Origin: Rhizomys pruinosus | Taxonomy: Eukaryota; Chordata; Mammalia; Rodentia; Spalacidae | NCBI GenBank assembly: GCA_009823505.1 | Contig: VZQC01001592.1 | Location: 766,231 to 830,230, forward strand | Length of the DNA: 64,000 nucleotides | Direction of reading: 5' to 3' | Part shown: positions 25,630-36,902 of the stretch, piece after piece | Numbering within the stretch: the first letter of the stretch is position 1 | How the letters are laid out: each line of letters opens with the position of its first letter | The notes under the pieces: model-generated | What the model was told of the DNA's origin: nothing | The model's database searches: none | Seen by the model: only the letters and a program-made list of their open reading frames with translations | Translations under genes and position numbers: made by a program

Positions 25630-26740
25630 TAATTTATTACAGGCAGTGAAAAAGATCACCCATTTTAATGTTGTGCATATAGATGTGTAAGTACCAACAA
25701 TCAGGATACAGAACAGTCCCATCAGGCCAAGCTTCAACTTCACTTCTGCCCCAAGTAACCACTGCTCTCTTTGCAGACTCTACAGTTGTGCTTTCGCAGA
25801 ATGCCATATCAGTGGAATCATGTGGTCTGCAGACTTTGTCATCTGCTTCTTTCATTTTAGCAAAGTGTATTGGGTTGCTCCATGTTAGATATAGCAGTAG
25901 TTTGTCTCTTTTTATGGTGGAAATAGGCATCCATAAGTAGTCATACACAGATTCTTTGTGTTAACAGAACTTTATCTCATTTGCATAAACACGTAAGAGT
26001 GGAGTTGTCGGGCCACATGAGAAGTTGCAAAACTGTTTGCAGAAGTGGCTGTTTCTACCAGCAAGGAGCAGAAGTTCTTATTCTGCATCCTCTGTATTTT
26101 ATATAGTCAATCTTTTTTTTCTTTCCATTTTTAACTTAACATAACTTTAGCCATCCTAATAGTGATAGTAGTATCTTATTTTTTATTTTTTGTTTTGGTC
26201 TTTTTGATACAGGGTGTCTCTGTGGCCCCAGCTGTCCTGGAACTCGCTCTGTAGACCAGGCTGGCCTTGAACTCACAGAGATCCACCTGCCTCTGTCTCC
26301 CGAGTGCTGGAACTAAAGGCCTGCACCATCACACCTGGCTTCTCGTTGGTTTTTAAATTGACATTTCCCTCATGTCCAAACATGTGGAGTGTCTTTGCAG
26401 GTCCCTATTTGTCATCCTTATGTTTTCTTGGAGGAACCATCTGTTCAATTATTTTATTCTCTTTTATATACAGTAAAAAAAATTGAGTTGTTAACTTAAT
26501 GTCGAATTTTGAGAGTTCTGTATAAATTCTGGGTTTAACTTATCAAATATGTTATTTGCAAATACTTTTCCCACTCGTGGCAAATACTTTTCCCACTTGT
26601 TTTATTACTATAACAGTGTTGTTTTTACAGAGCAGAGGTTCTTAGTTTTAATGAAATCCAATTTTCCTATGTTTGTCTTTGGTCCTTTGCATTTTTGAAG
26701 TAACATCTAAGGAATCATTGTCTAACCCAAGGCCATGAAG
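25630..26740 (-). mobile_element. Old L1 LINE fragment, antisense, interrupted by B1
   Basis: Antisense L1 phrases: GTAACCACTGCTCTC, ATATCAGTGGAATCATGTGG, GGTTGCTCCATGTTAG; then after the B1, TGACATTTCCCTCATG, TTCTTAGTTTTAATGAAATC and TAACCCAAGGCCATGAAG. At 26560-26598 a short CAAATACTTTTCCCACT(C/T) segment is duplicated in tandem. Confidence 0.7.
26186..26341 (-). mobile_element. B1 SINE inside L1
   Basis: Antisense B1: GGTCTTTTTGATACAGGGTG...CACCATCACACCTGGCT. Confidence 0.93.
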
Positions 26741-26742
26741 TA

Positions 26743-26887
26743 TTATTTTTGTGAGACAGGGTTTTACTATGTAGTCCTGGCTGGCCTAGAACTCACTTTG
26801 TAGACCAGGCTGAGCTGGAACTCACAGAGATACTCCTGCCTCTGCTTCTAGAGTGTGGTATCAAAGGCATGTGCTACTATGTGCAGC
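26743..26887 (-). mobile_element. B1 SINE, diverged
   Basis: TTTTTGTGAGACAGGGTTTT...CCTGGCTGGCCTAGAACTCA...GCATGTGCTACTATG is an older antisense B1. Confidence 0.85.
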
Positions 26888-26894
26888 TCATGAA

Positions 26895-27480
26895 ACATTT
26901 TAAATTAAATATTTCTATCTTTATTTGACAATTTTATGCATATATACAGTATATCTTGATCATATCCACCCTCATCTCCTTCCTCCTGAACCCCCTCAGC
27001 ACCCCCTAATGTGCGCCCCCCCATCTTTATGTACTTTTCTGTTTGTTTGTTTTTTATAACCCACTGAATCCAGTTCGTTCCCTTTCGCTGCCGGCATGGA
27101 CAGCCTGCCATGGCCACACACGAGAAGAAAACAACTGACTCCCCCAGCAGCGGTCAGGTGCCAGTAGCTCTTCAGCAAGGGGTGGAACCTGTGAGTCCTC
27201 CCCCCATCTATGCTGGAGCTGTTGACTGGCTTGATCTGTGTGGTGCTCGTGAGGGCGGCCCTAGCCGCTTTGCGCTCTCGAATACAGCAGCCGCACCCAT
27301 CTGAAGGTAGCATTCCCAGCACTCCTGCCCGTCCTTCCTCGCTTACATTCTTTCTAGCTAGCTTCTCTTCTGCGATGTTCTCTGAGCCTTGAGGGTGGGG
27401 TGTTGATGCAGATGTCCATTGCTGAGTAAGTCCATTGATGACCCCCCTCCCCCAGTGATTGGCATAGCACCTGCCAGCAC
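26895..27480 (-). mobile_element. Rodent L1 3' UTR-like fragment
   Basis: Phrases CCACTGAATCCAGTTCGT, GGAGCTGTTGACTGGCTTGA and CTTCTGCGATGTTCTCTGAG resemble the 3' UTR of rodent L1 (Lx type) in antisense. The right boundary is uncertain and the element may continue towards 27700. Confidence 0.55.
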
Positions 27481-28059
27481 TGTGGAAGCTAGCCAGCAGG
27501 AGGTTTTCAGGTAAGTTCCAGCTTCATAGCTCTATGTCCTGCAACCAGAGTGTATTGTGTCTTCAGCAGTATTGCCTTACCAGCTAATGCGGGGAACCAA
27601 GAACTATGGCAGTAGCCCGTGTTGTTTGGGGGCTTCTAGGGCCTCCCTGACCAGTACCTCTAGGGAGGTGTCTCTCACCTGACATTGAGATTTTCATTTA
27701 ATAGCTCATGGCTTCTGGGGGAAGCGTCGTCCACACATGCGGGGTACCTCTGTTCAAACTCTTTTTTGAAAAAAAAAAAAACCTGTCGTTTAAAATTAGC
27801 TTACAAAGCAGTGTCTCCATCAGTTTTTTGTATGTTAGCTTTAGTTAACCCAACCCCATCTCTCTCTCCATTCACTTAAGACTTAGTCCCTCGTATCCCC
27901 CACACTTTTCTGTCCTGTGTATTCTATCTCCTCCCCAACTTAAGGCCTTTTCTCCCCCCCCATCCCCCTCCCCCCTGCGGCCATCATGGGCCCTTTCTAA
28001 CTTCTGGGCCTCCATAGACATTCTACATTAAACTCATAAATCTAAAAATTCAAAGCTAG

Positions 28060-28420
28060 GATCCATGTGAAAGAAAAGTTGCAGCGTTTGTCTTTCTAAG
28101 GCAATGAAGATGGACTCCTAGGTTTTCTTGTAAGAGTTTTATAGTTATAACTTGCACATGTCTTTGCTCCCCTTTCTTTGTTATTTGTCTTTGCTCAATT
28201 TTTATTTATCTAAATGTCTGGTCTGAAACAGGGTTCCAACTCTGTTCTTTTGAGTATAGATAACCAGGTATCCATCACTTATTGAAAAGATTCTTCTTTC
28301 TCCTTTCGATGCCTATGGTTATCAAAACTGAATCATAAATAAGTTTTATTTTAGATTCTAAATTCTGTTCCTTTGATATATTTCTACACTGTCTTACTGA
28401 AGCTTTATAATAATCTTGAA
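28060..28420 (-). mobile_element. L1 LINE fragment, antisense
   Basis: ATCACTTATTGAAAAGATTC, CCTATGGTTATCAAAACTG and AAATTCTGTTCCTTTGATAT follow the order of an antisense L1 segment ('TTATTGAA.AGACT...ATTCTGTTCCATTGAT'). Confidence 0.6.
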
Positions 28421-28431
28421 AAAAAAAAGAA

Positions 28432-28590
28432 AGCCAGGTGTGGTGGCGCACACCTTTAATCCTAGCACTTGGGAGGCAGAGGCAGGTGGATCTTTGTGAG
28501 TTCAAGGCCAGCCTGGTCTACAGAGGGAGTTCCAGGACAGCTGGGGCTACAGGGAGACCCTGTCTTGAAAAGACCAAAAAAAAAAAAAAG
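28432..28590 (+). mobile_element. B1 SINE
   Basis: GCCAGGTGTGGTGGCGCACA...CTGTCTTGAAAAGACCAAAA with an A tail. The flanks share a short TCTTGAAA. Confidence 0.95.
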
Positions 28591-28768
28591 TCTTGAAATG
28601 GAATACTTTCAATCTTCCAATTTGGTTTATCTTTTTTTTTAAAGATAGAAATAACTGTTGCTTATTTAGGCTATTCTCCTTGCTTTAATCAGGATTAATT
28701 TGCAACTATAAGTCAGTGCGGGGAAAACTGGTACCTGTGTTGTTCTTCCTTTAAAAATTTGAAGTCTT

Positions 28769-28994
28769 GGGGCTGGAGAGATGGCCTAGCGGTTAAGAGC
28801 ACCGACTGCTCTTGCAGAGGACCCAGATTCGATCCCCAGCACCCACATGGCAGCTGAGAACCGTCTTTAACTCCAGTTCCAGGGGAATCCGACGCCCTCT
28901 TCTGACCTCCACAGCATTGCACGACACAGGTGCACCAACCTACATGCAGACAGTACATTCATACACATAAAAATAAAAAAAAATTTTTTTTAAA
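28769..28994 (+). mobile_element. B2/B3-type SINE, short form
   Basis: Sense copy GGGGCTGGAGAGATGGCCTA...CAGACAGTACATTCATACAC then A-rich tail. It is flanked by TGAAGTCTT, the same target used by the next B1. Confidence 0.95.
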
Positions 28995-29003
28995 TGAAGT
29001 CTT

Positions 29004-29161
29004 ATCTGGGCGTGGTGGTGCATGCCTTTAATCCTAGCACTCAGGAGGCAGGGCAGGAGGATCTTTGTGAGTTCAGACCAGCCTGTTCTATAGAGTGAGT
29101 TCCAGGACAGCTGGGGCTATAGGGAGACCATGTGTTGAAAATACAAAAAAAAAAAAAAAAT
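29004..29161 (+). mobile_element. B1 SINE
   Basis: CTGGGCGTGGTGGTGCATGC...ending in A16. It is flanked by TGAAGTCTTA on both sides. Confidence 0.95.
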
Positions 29162-29321
29162 TGAAGTCTTAGCCTTTTTCATCCGTGTTTATAGCCCATA
29201 GTTAGTTAGATTGATACTGTGTGGTTTTTAAATATTTAACGCTTTACAAAGTTTTACTTCCAATGTTTCATTGTTTATATATAGAAAAACACAGTTGTTC
29301 ATTGATCTTATTAGCTTATGA

Positions 29322-29479
29322 CTTTTTTTTTTTTTTGTCTTTTCGAGACAGGGTCTCCCTGTAGCCCCAGCTGTCCTGGATCTCACTCTGTAGACCAGGC
29401 TGGCCTTGAACTCACAAAGATCTGCCTGCCTCTGCCTCCCAAATGCTAGGATTAAAGGCGTGCGCCACCACGCTCAGCA
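29322..29479 (-). mobile_element. B1 SINE
   Basis: Antisense, GTCTTTTCGAGACAGGGTCT...CCACCACGCTCAGC. The target-site duplication AGCTTATGACTT is visible at both ends. Confidence 0.95.
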
Positions 29480-29537
29480 GCTTATGACTTCTAAACTTGA
29501 GTATTGATCCTGGAAGTTGTTTTCTAGATTCTTCTTT

Positions 29538-29770
29538 TTTAAAAATATTTGATTTATTATATACTTTATCTTATGTGTATGAGTACATCGCCTGGATGTA
29601 TGTAAGTGCACTCATATCATGCAGTGCCCATGAAGGTCAGAAGAGGGCATTGGATCCCCTGGAACTGAAGTTAAGGAAGGTTGTTAGCCACCGTGTGGAT
29701 GCTGGGATTGAACCTGGGTCTCTGCCAGAGCAGCCAGTGCTCTTAATTTTGAAGCCGTCTTTCCAGCCCC
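29538..29770 (-). mobile_element. B2/B3-type SINE, older
   Basis: Antisense and diverged, ending CCGTCTTTCCAGCCCC. The flanks share TTCTAGATTCTT (29523 and 29777). Confidence 0.88.
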
Positions 29771-30327
29771 ATTTTTTCTAGATTCTTTAGTTTTTCTTTT
29801 ACATAAACAGTTATGCTCTCTTCAAATAGATTGTTTTGTTTATTTACAGTCCTTCATCTCTTTCTTTTATGGAGTTTCATCACGCTTCCATGACTGGTCT
29901 GGACTCACAGGCTCAGGTGACCTCTTGCCTCAGGCTCTTGAACTTTGGTGCACATGGACTACCGCATCTGGTTCCAGCCTGTTTGTCTTTTCTTTCTCTT
30001 GCCTTACGGCCTCGTCGGGGACCTGCACTTATAACTTAATGTGCATTACCACACTGAATAGAAGTGATGAGATCCTTACCTTTTTTTAATCATACAGGAG
30101 AACATTTTATCTTCTTATTAGTAAGATGTTAGCTATAAGTTTGGGTATATTTCATTGATTAGATTAAGGGACTTTATTTCCATTCTGAATTTGATAAAGG
30201 ATTTTTTACTTTAAATTATGAGCACATGTTGTATTTTGTTGAATGATTTTCTGGCGACTATTGAAATACCACAAAGCTTTTTGGTTTTAGTCTGATAATA
30301 TGGGGAAATGCTTGCTTGGGTTTTGGA

Positions 30328-30640
30328 GTGGAAGCAGCCCCCACTCCTCAGGTGACCCCACTTATTGTGTTGTGTTAGCCTGCCGCATTGTCTGATCTGC
30401 AGCTGGCCCCTGGAAGCAGCCCCCACTCCTCAGGTGACCCCACTTAGCGTGTCTGTTAGCCTGCCACAGTGTCTGATCCGCAGCTGGCCCCTGGAAGCAG
30501 CCCCCACTGCTCAGGTGACCCCACTTAGCATGTCTGTTAGCCTGCCACAGTGTCTGATCTGCAGCTGGCCCCTGGAAGCAGCCCCCACTCCTCAGGTGAC
30601 CCCACTTAGCATGTCTGTTAGCCTGCCACATTGGTCCGCA
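30328..30640. repeat. 81-bp minisatellite, about 3.7 units
   Basis: The unit has GGAAGCAGCCCCCACTCCTC, AGGTGACCCCACTTAGC and TTAGCCTGCCACAGTGTCTG blocks. Because 81 is divisible by 3, reading frames on both strands stay open through it, which is not evidence of coding. Each unit holds a CTCAG|GTGACC donor-like step. Confidence 0.92.
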
Positions 30641-30987
30641 GTTGCCTCCTTGTCTCTCCCAGCTTTTCCTGTCTCATTCCTACTTTCCTCACCCACCATC
30701 TCTTTCTCACAGACTTTCCTTAGCTAGAATATCCTCCAGCTTCACCTCGCCTCCTCCTCTCTCCTTCCTCGTATCACTGAGAGGCCCCAGCGACTTCCCA
30801 GAGACCTGTGCTTGGGGTATCATTTCACAGTCACTGTACTGATTATACTGAAGACTGTGGCCTTCCTTCCTGAACTTCCTTCTGGGTCTTAGGACTCTTC
30901 CTCCTGAGCTGCTCTGCCTTTCCTGGCCCCCAGTCCTGTGTAAACCCTGTCCTTTATGCTTCTGGCTTCTGTGGCAGCTCCGGAGCC

Positions 30988-31083
30988 AGTTTCCGTTCCT
31001 TGCGTATTTTCCCTAATGAGTCCTATGGGAGCCACAGTTTCCGTTCCTTGCGTATTTTCCCTAATGAGTCCTATGGGAGCCAC
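30988..31083. repeat. Perfect 48-bp tandem duplication
   Basis: Two adjacent copies of a unit starting AGTTTCCGTTCCTTGCGTAT and ending TATGGGAGCCAC, identical by eye, so the duplication is recent. Confidence 0.95.
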
Positions 31084-31442
31084 GTGCCTATCCTGCTCCC
31101 TTGCGGTCCAACACCCTTCATGGCTCCTTCTGTATGAGGATGGTGTCAGGCTTGCTCAGCTTGGGCTATTAAATAGTCTTTTCTTTCTGTGGGCGTCTGG
31201 AGAATTAGAGAACCTGGGCTGTTTGTTCGAGGGTCTGGAGTACCCTGAGACCACGTGCTTCTCCATGCCTGACCCCTTTGCTGCAGTCCCCTGGCACCCG
31301 GCACCGCATAGCCTGCCTGGGTCTTCTCAGTGCTCATCCTCTAGTACTTCCTTTTATGCTTTTGCATACTATGGCATGATTTCTGCTTCCTATGGCTGGT
31401 TCTCCTTCAGTTTTTGTCACATACCTCCTCGATGTACGTAGT

Positions 31443-31745
31443 ATGGGTTATACAACAGAATACCACAGACTAGGCAGCTTCTGAACACAAGAAATTTGTT
31501 TCTTGCAGTTTGGGAGACCAGAAGTCTGCAACTGAGGGTGCTGGTATGGCTGGGTTCTGGTGAGCACTCTCTTGGGTTGCAAATGACCATCTTCTCATAT
31601 CCTTACGTGCTGGAGCACAAAGGTCAGGGGATTCACAAACCCCTCCATATAAAGGCATTAAGCCCATTCAGGAGGGCTCCATCCTGACGACTGGACTACC
31701 TTGTACCTCCTAACACCCTCACAGTAGCCATTAGGAACTGAACAT
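31443..31745. mobile_element. Ancient mammalian interspersed repeat, family unnamed
   Basis: ACAACAGAATACCACAGACT...AGAAATTTGTTTCTTGCAGT...GGTTCTGGTGAGCACTCTCT follows a common mammalian repeat that I recognise by wording and order but cannot name with confidence. Confidence 0.45.
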
Positions 31746-32280
31746 GAATTTAAAGGGTGAGTTACAAGTTCCTATAGAGCAGAGTCTTCTTCCCTTATCA
31801 TAAAGAGGTTTCCTATTATAGGTGTTTACACAAAATGGCAGGTAGGATTCATGGGTGAATAGGGTCAAGGTGAAAATTGGTCAGCAATAGTAGCCGGCGA
31901 AGTTGGGGGTGCTGTCTGCCTGAGCCTGTCCCTGCTATGGAGACACTTCTGCCAAGAGACAACCAGAGAGAAATTCTCTCTGTGGAACAGGGCAGACACT
32001 CTTTAGAATATCTCTAGAGAAAAATGACACTATAGCCAGCATGAACCCATCCAGCTTCTGGAGCTAGGCAGGGCTTGGGAGGATGTGGGTGAGGCTCAGT
32101 ACCTCCTCAGGGTATGGTGAGGGAAGCCTTCGGAGAGGCACAGATCTGAGTCAAGCATAGAGACTGTGGAGGCCGCAGAGGAGTGTGGGAATCCCCATGG
32201 AAGGCTCTTTGGAATTCAATGGACAAAGCCTTCCTCACCCAGAACTAGAGACCAAGTCAGGCTTCCCGGAGGCCAGAAGG

Positions 32281-34549
32281 GCCACAGTGGAAGGTGCAGG
32301 GCTGATCTGGGGTTGAGCCTAACAAGTGATGGAGTGGGCTGAGGTGGGACTCAAAGACTCCACAGTGGAAGGTGCAGGGCTGATCTGGGGTTGAGCCTAA
32401 CAAGCGATGGAGTGGGCTGAGGTGGGACTCAAAGACTCCACAGTGGAAGGTGCAGGGCTGATCTGGGGTTGAGCCTAACAAGCAATGGAGTGGGCTGAGG
32501 TGGGACTCAAAGACTCCACAGTGGAAGGTGCAGGGCTGATCTGGGGTTGAGCCTAACAAGCAATGGAGTGGGCTGAGGTGGGACTCAAAGACTCCACAGT
32601 GGAAGGTGCAGGGCTGATCTGGGGTTGAGCCTAACAAGCAATGGAGTGGGCTGAGGTGGGACTCAAAGACTCCACAGTGGAAGGTGCAGGGCTGATCTGG
32701 GGTTGAGCCTAACAAGCAATGGAGTGGGCTGAGGTGGGACTCAAAGACTCCACAGTGGAAGGTGCAGGGCTGATCTGGGGTTGAGCCTAACAAGCAATGG
32801 AGTGGGCTGAGGTGGGACTCAAAGACTCCACAGTGGAAGGTGCAGGGCTGATCTGGGGTTGAGCCTAACAAGCAATGGAGTGGGCTGAGGTGGGACTCAA
32901 AGACTCCACAGTGGAAGGTGCAGGGCTGATCTGGGGTTGAGCCTAACAAGCAATGGAGTGGGCTGAGGTGGGACTCAAAGACTCCACAGTGGAAGGTGCA
33001 GGGCTGATCTGGGGTTGAGCCTAACAAGCAATGGAGTGGGCTGAGGTGGGACTCAAAGACTCCACAGTGGAAGGTGCAGGGCTGATCTGGGGTTGAGCCT
33101 AACAAGCAATGGAGTGGGCTGAGGTGGGACTCAAAGACTCCACAGTGGAAGGTGCAGGGCTGATCTGGGGTTGAGCCTAACAAGCAATGGAGTGGGCTGA
33201 GGTGGGACTCAAAGACTCCACAGTGGAAGGTGCAGGGCTGATCTGGGGTTGAGCCTAACAAGCAATGGAGTGGGCTGAGGTGGGACTCAAAGACTCCACA
33301 GTGGAAGGTGCAGGGCTGATCTGGGGTTGAGCCTAACAAGCAATGGAGTGGGCTGAGGTGGGACTCAAAGACTCCACAGTGGAAGGTGCAGGGCTGATCT
33401 GGGGTTGAGCCTAACAAGCAATGGAGTGGGCTGAGGTGGGACTCAAAGACTCCACAGTGGAAGGTGCAGGGCTGATCTGGGGTTGAGCCTAACAAGCAAT
33501 GGAGTGGGCTGAGGTGGGACTCAAAGACTCCACAGTGGAAGGTGCAGGGCTGATCTGGGGTTGAGCCTAACAAGCAATGGAGTGGGCTGAGGTGGGACTC
33601 AAAGACTCCACAGTGGAAGGTGCAGGGCTGATCTGGGGTTGAGCCTAACAAGCAATGGAGTGGGCTGAGGTGGGACTCAAAGACTCCACAGTGGAAGGTG
33701 CAGGGCTGATCTGGGGTTGAGCCTAACAAGCAATGGAGTGGGCTGAGGTGGGACTCAAAGACTCCACAGTGGAAGGTGCAGGGCTGATCTGGGGTTGAGC
33801 CTAACAAGCAATGGAGTGGGCTGAGGTGGGACTCAAAGACTCCACAGTGGAAGGTGCAGGGCTGATCTGGGGTTGAGCCTAACAAGCAATGGAGTGGGCT
33901 GAGGTGGGACTCAAAGACTCCACAGTGGAAGGTGCAGGGCTGATCTGGGGTTGAGCCTAACAAGCAATGGAGTGGGCTGAGGTGGGACTCAAAGACTCCA
34001 CAGTGGAAGGTGCAGGGCTGATCTGGGGTTGAGCCTAACAAGCAATGGAGTGGGCTGAGGTGGGACTCAAAGACTCCACAGTGGAAGGTGCAGGGCTGAT
34101 CTGGGGTTGAGCCTAACAAGCAATGGAGTGGGCTGAGGTGGGACTCAAAGACTCCACAGTGGAAGGTGCAGGGCTGATCTGGGGTTGAGCCTAACAAGCA
34201 ATGGAGTGGGCTGAGGTGGGACTCAAAGACTCCACAGTGGAAGGTGCAGGGCTGATCTGGGGTTGAGCCTAACAAGCAATGGAGTGGGCTGAGGTGGGAC
34301 TCAAAGACTCCACAGTGGAAGGTGCAGGGCTGATCTGGGGTTGAGCCTAACAAGCAATGGAGTGGGCTGAGGTGGGACTCAAAGACTCCACAGTGGAAGG
34401 TGCAGGGCTGATCTGGGGTTGAGCCTAACAAGCAATGGAGTGGGCTGAGGTGGGACTCAAAGACTCCACAGTGGAAGGTGCAGGGCTGATCTGGGGTTGA
34501 GCCTAACAAGCGATGGAGTGGGCTGAGGTGGGACTCAAAGACTCCACAG
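32281..34549. repeat. 78-bp homogeneous satellite-like array, 29 units
   Basis: The unit has CCACAGTGGAAGGTGCAGGG, GTTGAGCCTAACAAGCAATG and GTGGGCTGAGGTGGGACTC blocks. The AAGNNATGG position repeats exactly every 78 bp from 32322 to 34506. The first unit reads TG, the second CG, the next 26 CA and the last CG at that variable site; otherwise the units look identical. A 750-codon open frame on the minus strand exists only because 78 = 3 x 26 and the unit has no stop in that frame; it is not called as a gene. Confidence 0.97.
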
Positions 34550-34773
34550 ACCTCAGTTTGAGCCTCTTTCCTGGCCTCTCCTTACTTTCACGCGTGGCTG
34601 AGGGCAGGGGCAGCACCAGGATCACATCTTCACATCCCCAAAGCTTTACCTGCCAGGGACTGTTCTGGCAGAGCCTTCTGCTGACTACGCTTTGATCTGG
34701 ATGCTACTTAATTGCTTTCGTGACTTCTGTTGTATTGTTTTGTTTTACCTTAGCTTGTCAGAAAATACTCCCT

Positions 34774-34799
34774 CCCTTTCTCTCTCTTTTCTTTTCTTT

Positions 34800-34847
<48 letters not shown>

Positions 34848-34852
34848 TTTTT
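34774..34852. repeat. (CTTT)n microsatellite
   Basis: A pure CTTT run after a CTCTCTTTTC lead-in. It is flanked by AAATACTCC on both sides, possibly the worn tail of a retroposon. Confidence 0.95.
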
Positions 34853-35140
34853 CAAATACTCCTTTCAAAATAAGCTTAGCATCTGGTCTTCTGAGCAGCA
34901 GGGGCAGTAATACTTTTACACACACCTCCATCAGCATGGAGAAGGCAACCCACAACCTGCCGGTATGTGGGACTGTCAGGAACCTTGGGCTGTTGCAAAG
35001 TGAGAATGGATGTGTGGGGGAGGACTGCACCTCCTCTCATTCCCACTGGCCAGGTTCCACAGTGTCCCTTCATTCTCAAGTGGCTGACATGATCCTGGGG
35101 CCCATGTGGCCAGTAAGGCCTGGATTCGTAAGAGCCAATT

Positions 35141-35290
35141 TTTTTGTCTTTTTGAGACAGGGTCTCCCTGTAGCCCCTCCTGGCCTGGAACTCGCTATGT
35201 AGACCAGGCTGGCTTTGAACTCACAGATATCCGCCTGCCTCTCTGCCTCCCGAGTGCTGGGATTAAAGGTGTGCACCACCACGCTCGGCA
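35141..35290 (-). mobile_element. B1 SINE
   Basis: Antisense, GTCTTTTTGAGACAGGGTCT...CACCACCACGCTCGGC. The flanks share (A/G)CCAATTTTT. It ends about 410 nt before exon 2. Confidence 0.95.
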
Positions 35291-35651
35291 GGAACCAATT
35301 TTTAGAGTAATATAAGCCAGGCCATCTTTTTGCTTTCAGACCAACTTATGCTTTCTAAGGTGAAGTCCCAGCATCCTCATAGCACTCTTGGAACCACTAA
35401 TGGATCGGGCAGATCTTCTGATTTGGAGCACCTTGAGCGCATTTAGTATTACTCAGGGATTCTGTCCTTAGGGCCCATGCCCCATCACAAGGTAGCCAAA
35501 CTTGAGTCCTTAGGACATTAGGAAGCGTAAATGATTAAGATTGGTTTCTTCTAGCTCTAGTCACATTAGCATGTGTTTGCTAGTAGCTGGGCGTGTGTAC
35601 TTGGTAAGACGTGGGCCGGGGTCAGGAGGGCCGGGGTCAGGGCTCCCGTGA

Positions 35652-36104
<453 letters not shown>

Positions 36105-36387
36105 TGAAAGCAAGCAGTCGTTCCAGCCTGGATGGAGCTGGGCACAGGGAGAAAGTGGCAGGGCAGCAGCAAAGCACTGAAGCGTGGGCATCTCTGGTTC
36201 ATCCGGGTACTTGCTAGATGGTTACAGTGACATAGCCACTGACACCCAGATAGCCAGGTGGGAAGGAAGCTCCCAGCAGCTTTCCAGATCTTTCTATCCC
36301 TGTTCCCTCTAACACTGTCTCTGGCTGTGTCTTGCCAGATGCTCTGTGGACACTGATAAATCTGAGGCCTGACTGTCCGCATTCACT

Positions 36388-36602
36388 CTTGTTTTGGGAG
36401 ACAGTCCCATATATCCCAGGGGCCTTGAATCTTATGTAGTCGAGGATAACCTTGAACTTCTGATCTTCCTTCCTCTGTCTCCCAGCTCCTGAAATTACAG
36501 GCGTGACCCACCATGCCCGGCTTCTATGGTGCTGGGATGGGACCCAGGGCCTCAAGCATGCTTGACAAGTACTCTGCCAACTGAGCTCCATCTCCAGCCC
36601 CC
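36388..36602 (-). mobile_element. B4 SINE (ID + B1)
   Basis: An antisense B1-like part (GGATAACCTTGAACTTCTGA...GAAATTACAGGCGTG) is followed by an ID part (GGGACCCAGGGCCTCAAGCA...CTGAGCTCCATCTCCAGCCC). Confidence 0.8.
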
Positions 36603-36902
36603 CGCCCCCACACTTCATTAGACCTGCCTGGGCTCCTGGCCCAGCGTCTTAAAGGAAGCCATGCTCAGCACTGTCATTTGTTGACAGGCTTGTTCAACTT
36701 TGGCAACATCCCCTGTTCACTCCCTAAGTCCCTCCTCCTTCAAGAACCTTGTTTTACCAACCCTGTTACTGGGTCCAGTGGCCCTTCCCTGGCAAGGGAA
36801 GTGTGTCTCCTCTCTCTCCGGGCCTCTCTTTTTCTCAGGATAATTACTGTTTGGGGGGAAAGCCGGGTACATGAGGACTCTCACCTTAGGAGCCCAGAGC
36901 TT

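Noticed and set aside
32257..34509. 750-codon open frame on the minus strand
   Set aside because: It is made of a 26-residue repeat that exists only because the 78-bp DNA unit is a multiple of three without stops in that frame. It starts at a non-ATG codon, has no flanking gene structure and no known domain.
32281..34549. CRISPR-like array
   Set aside because: Direct repeats abut without unique spacers, and the genome is plainly a rodent's. The same applies to the other tandem arrays.
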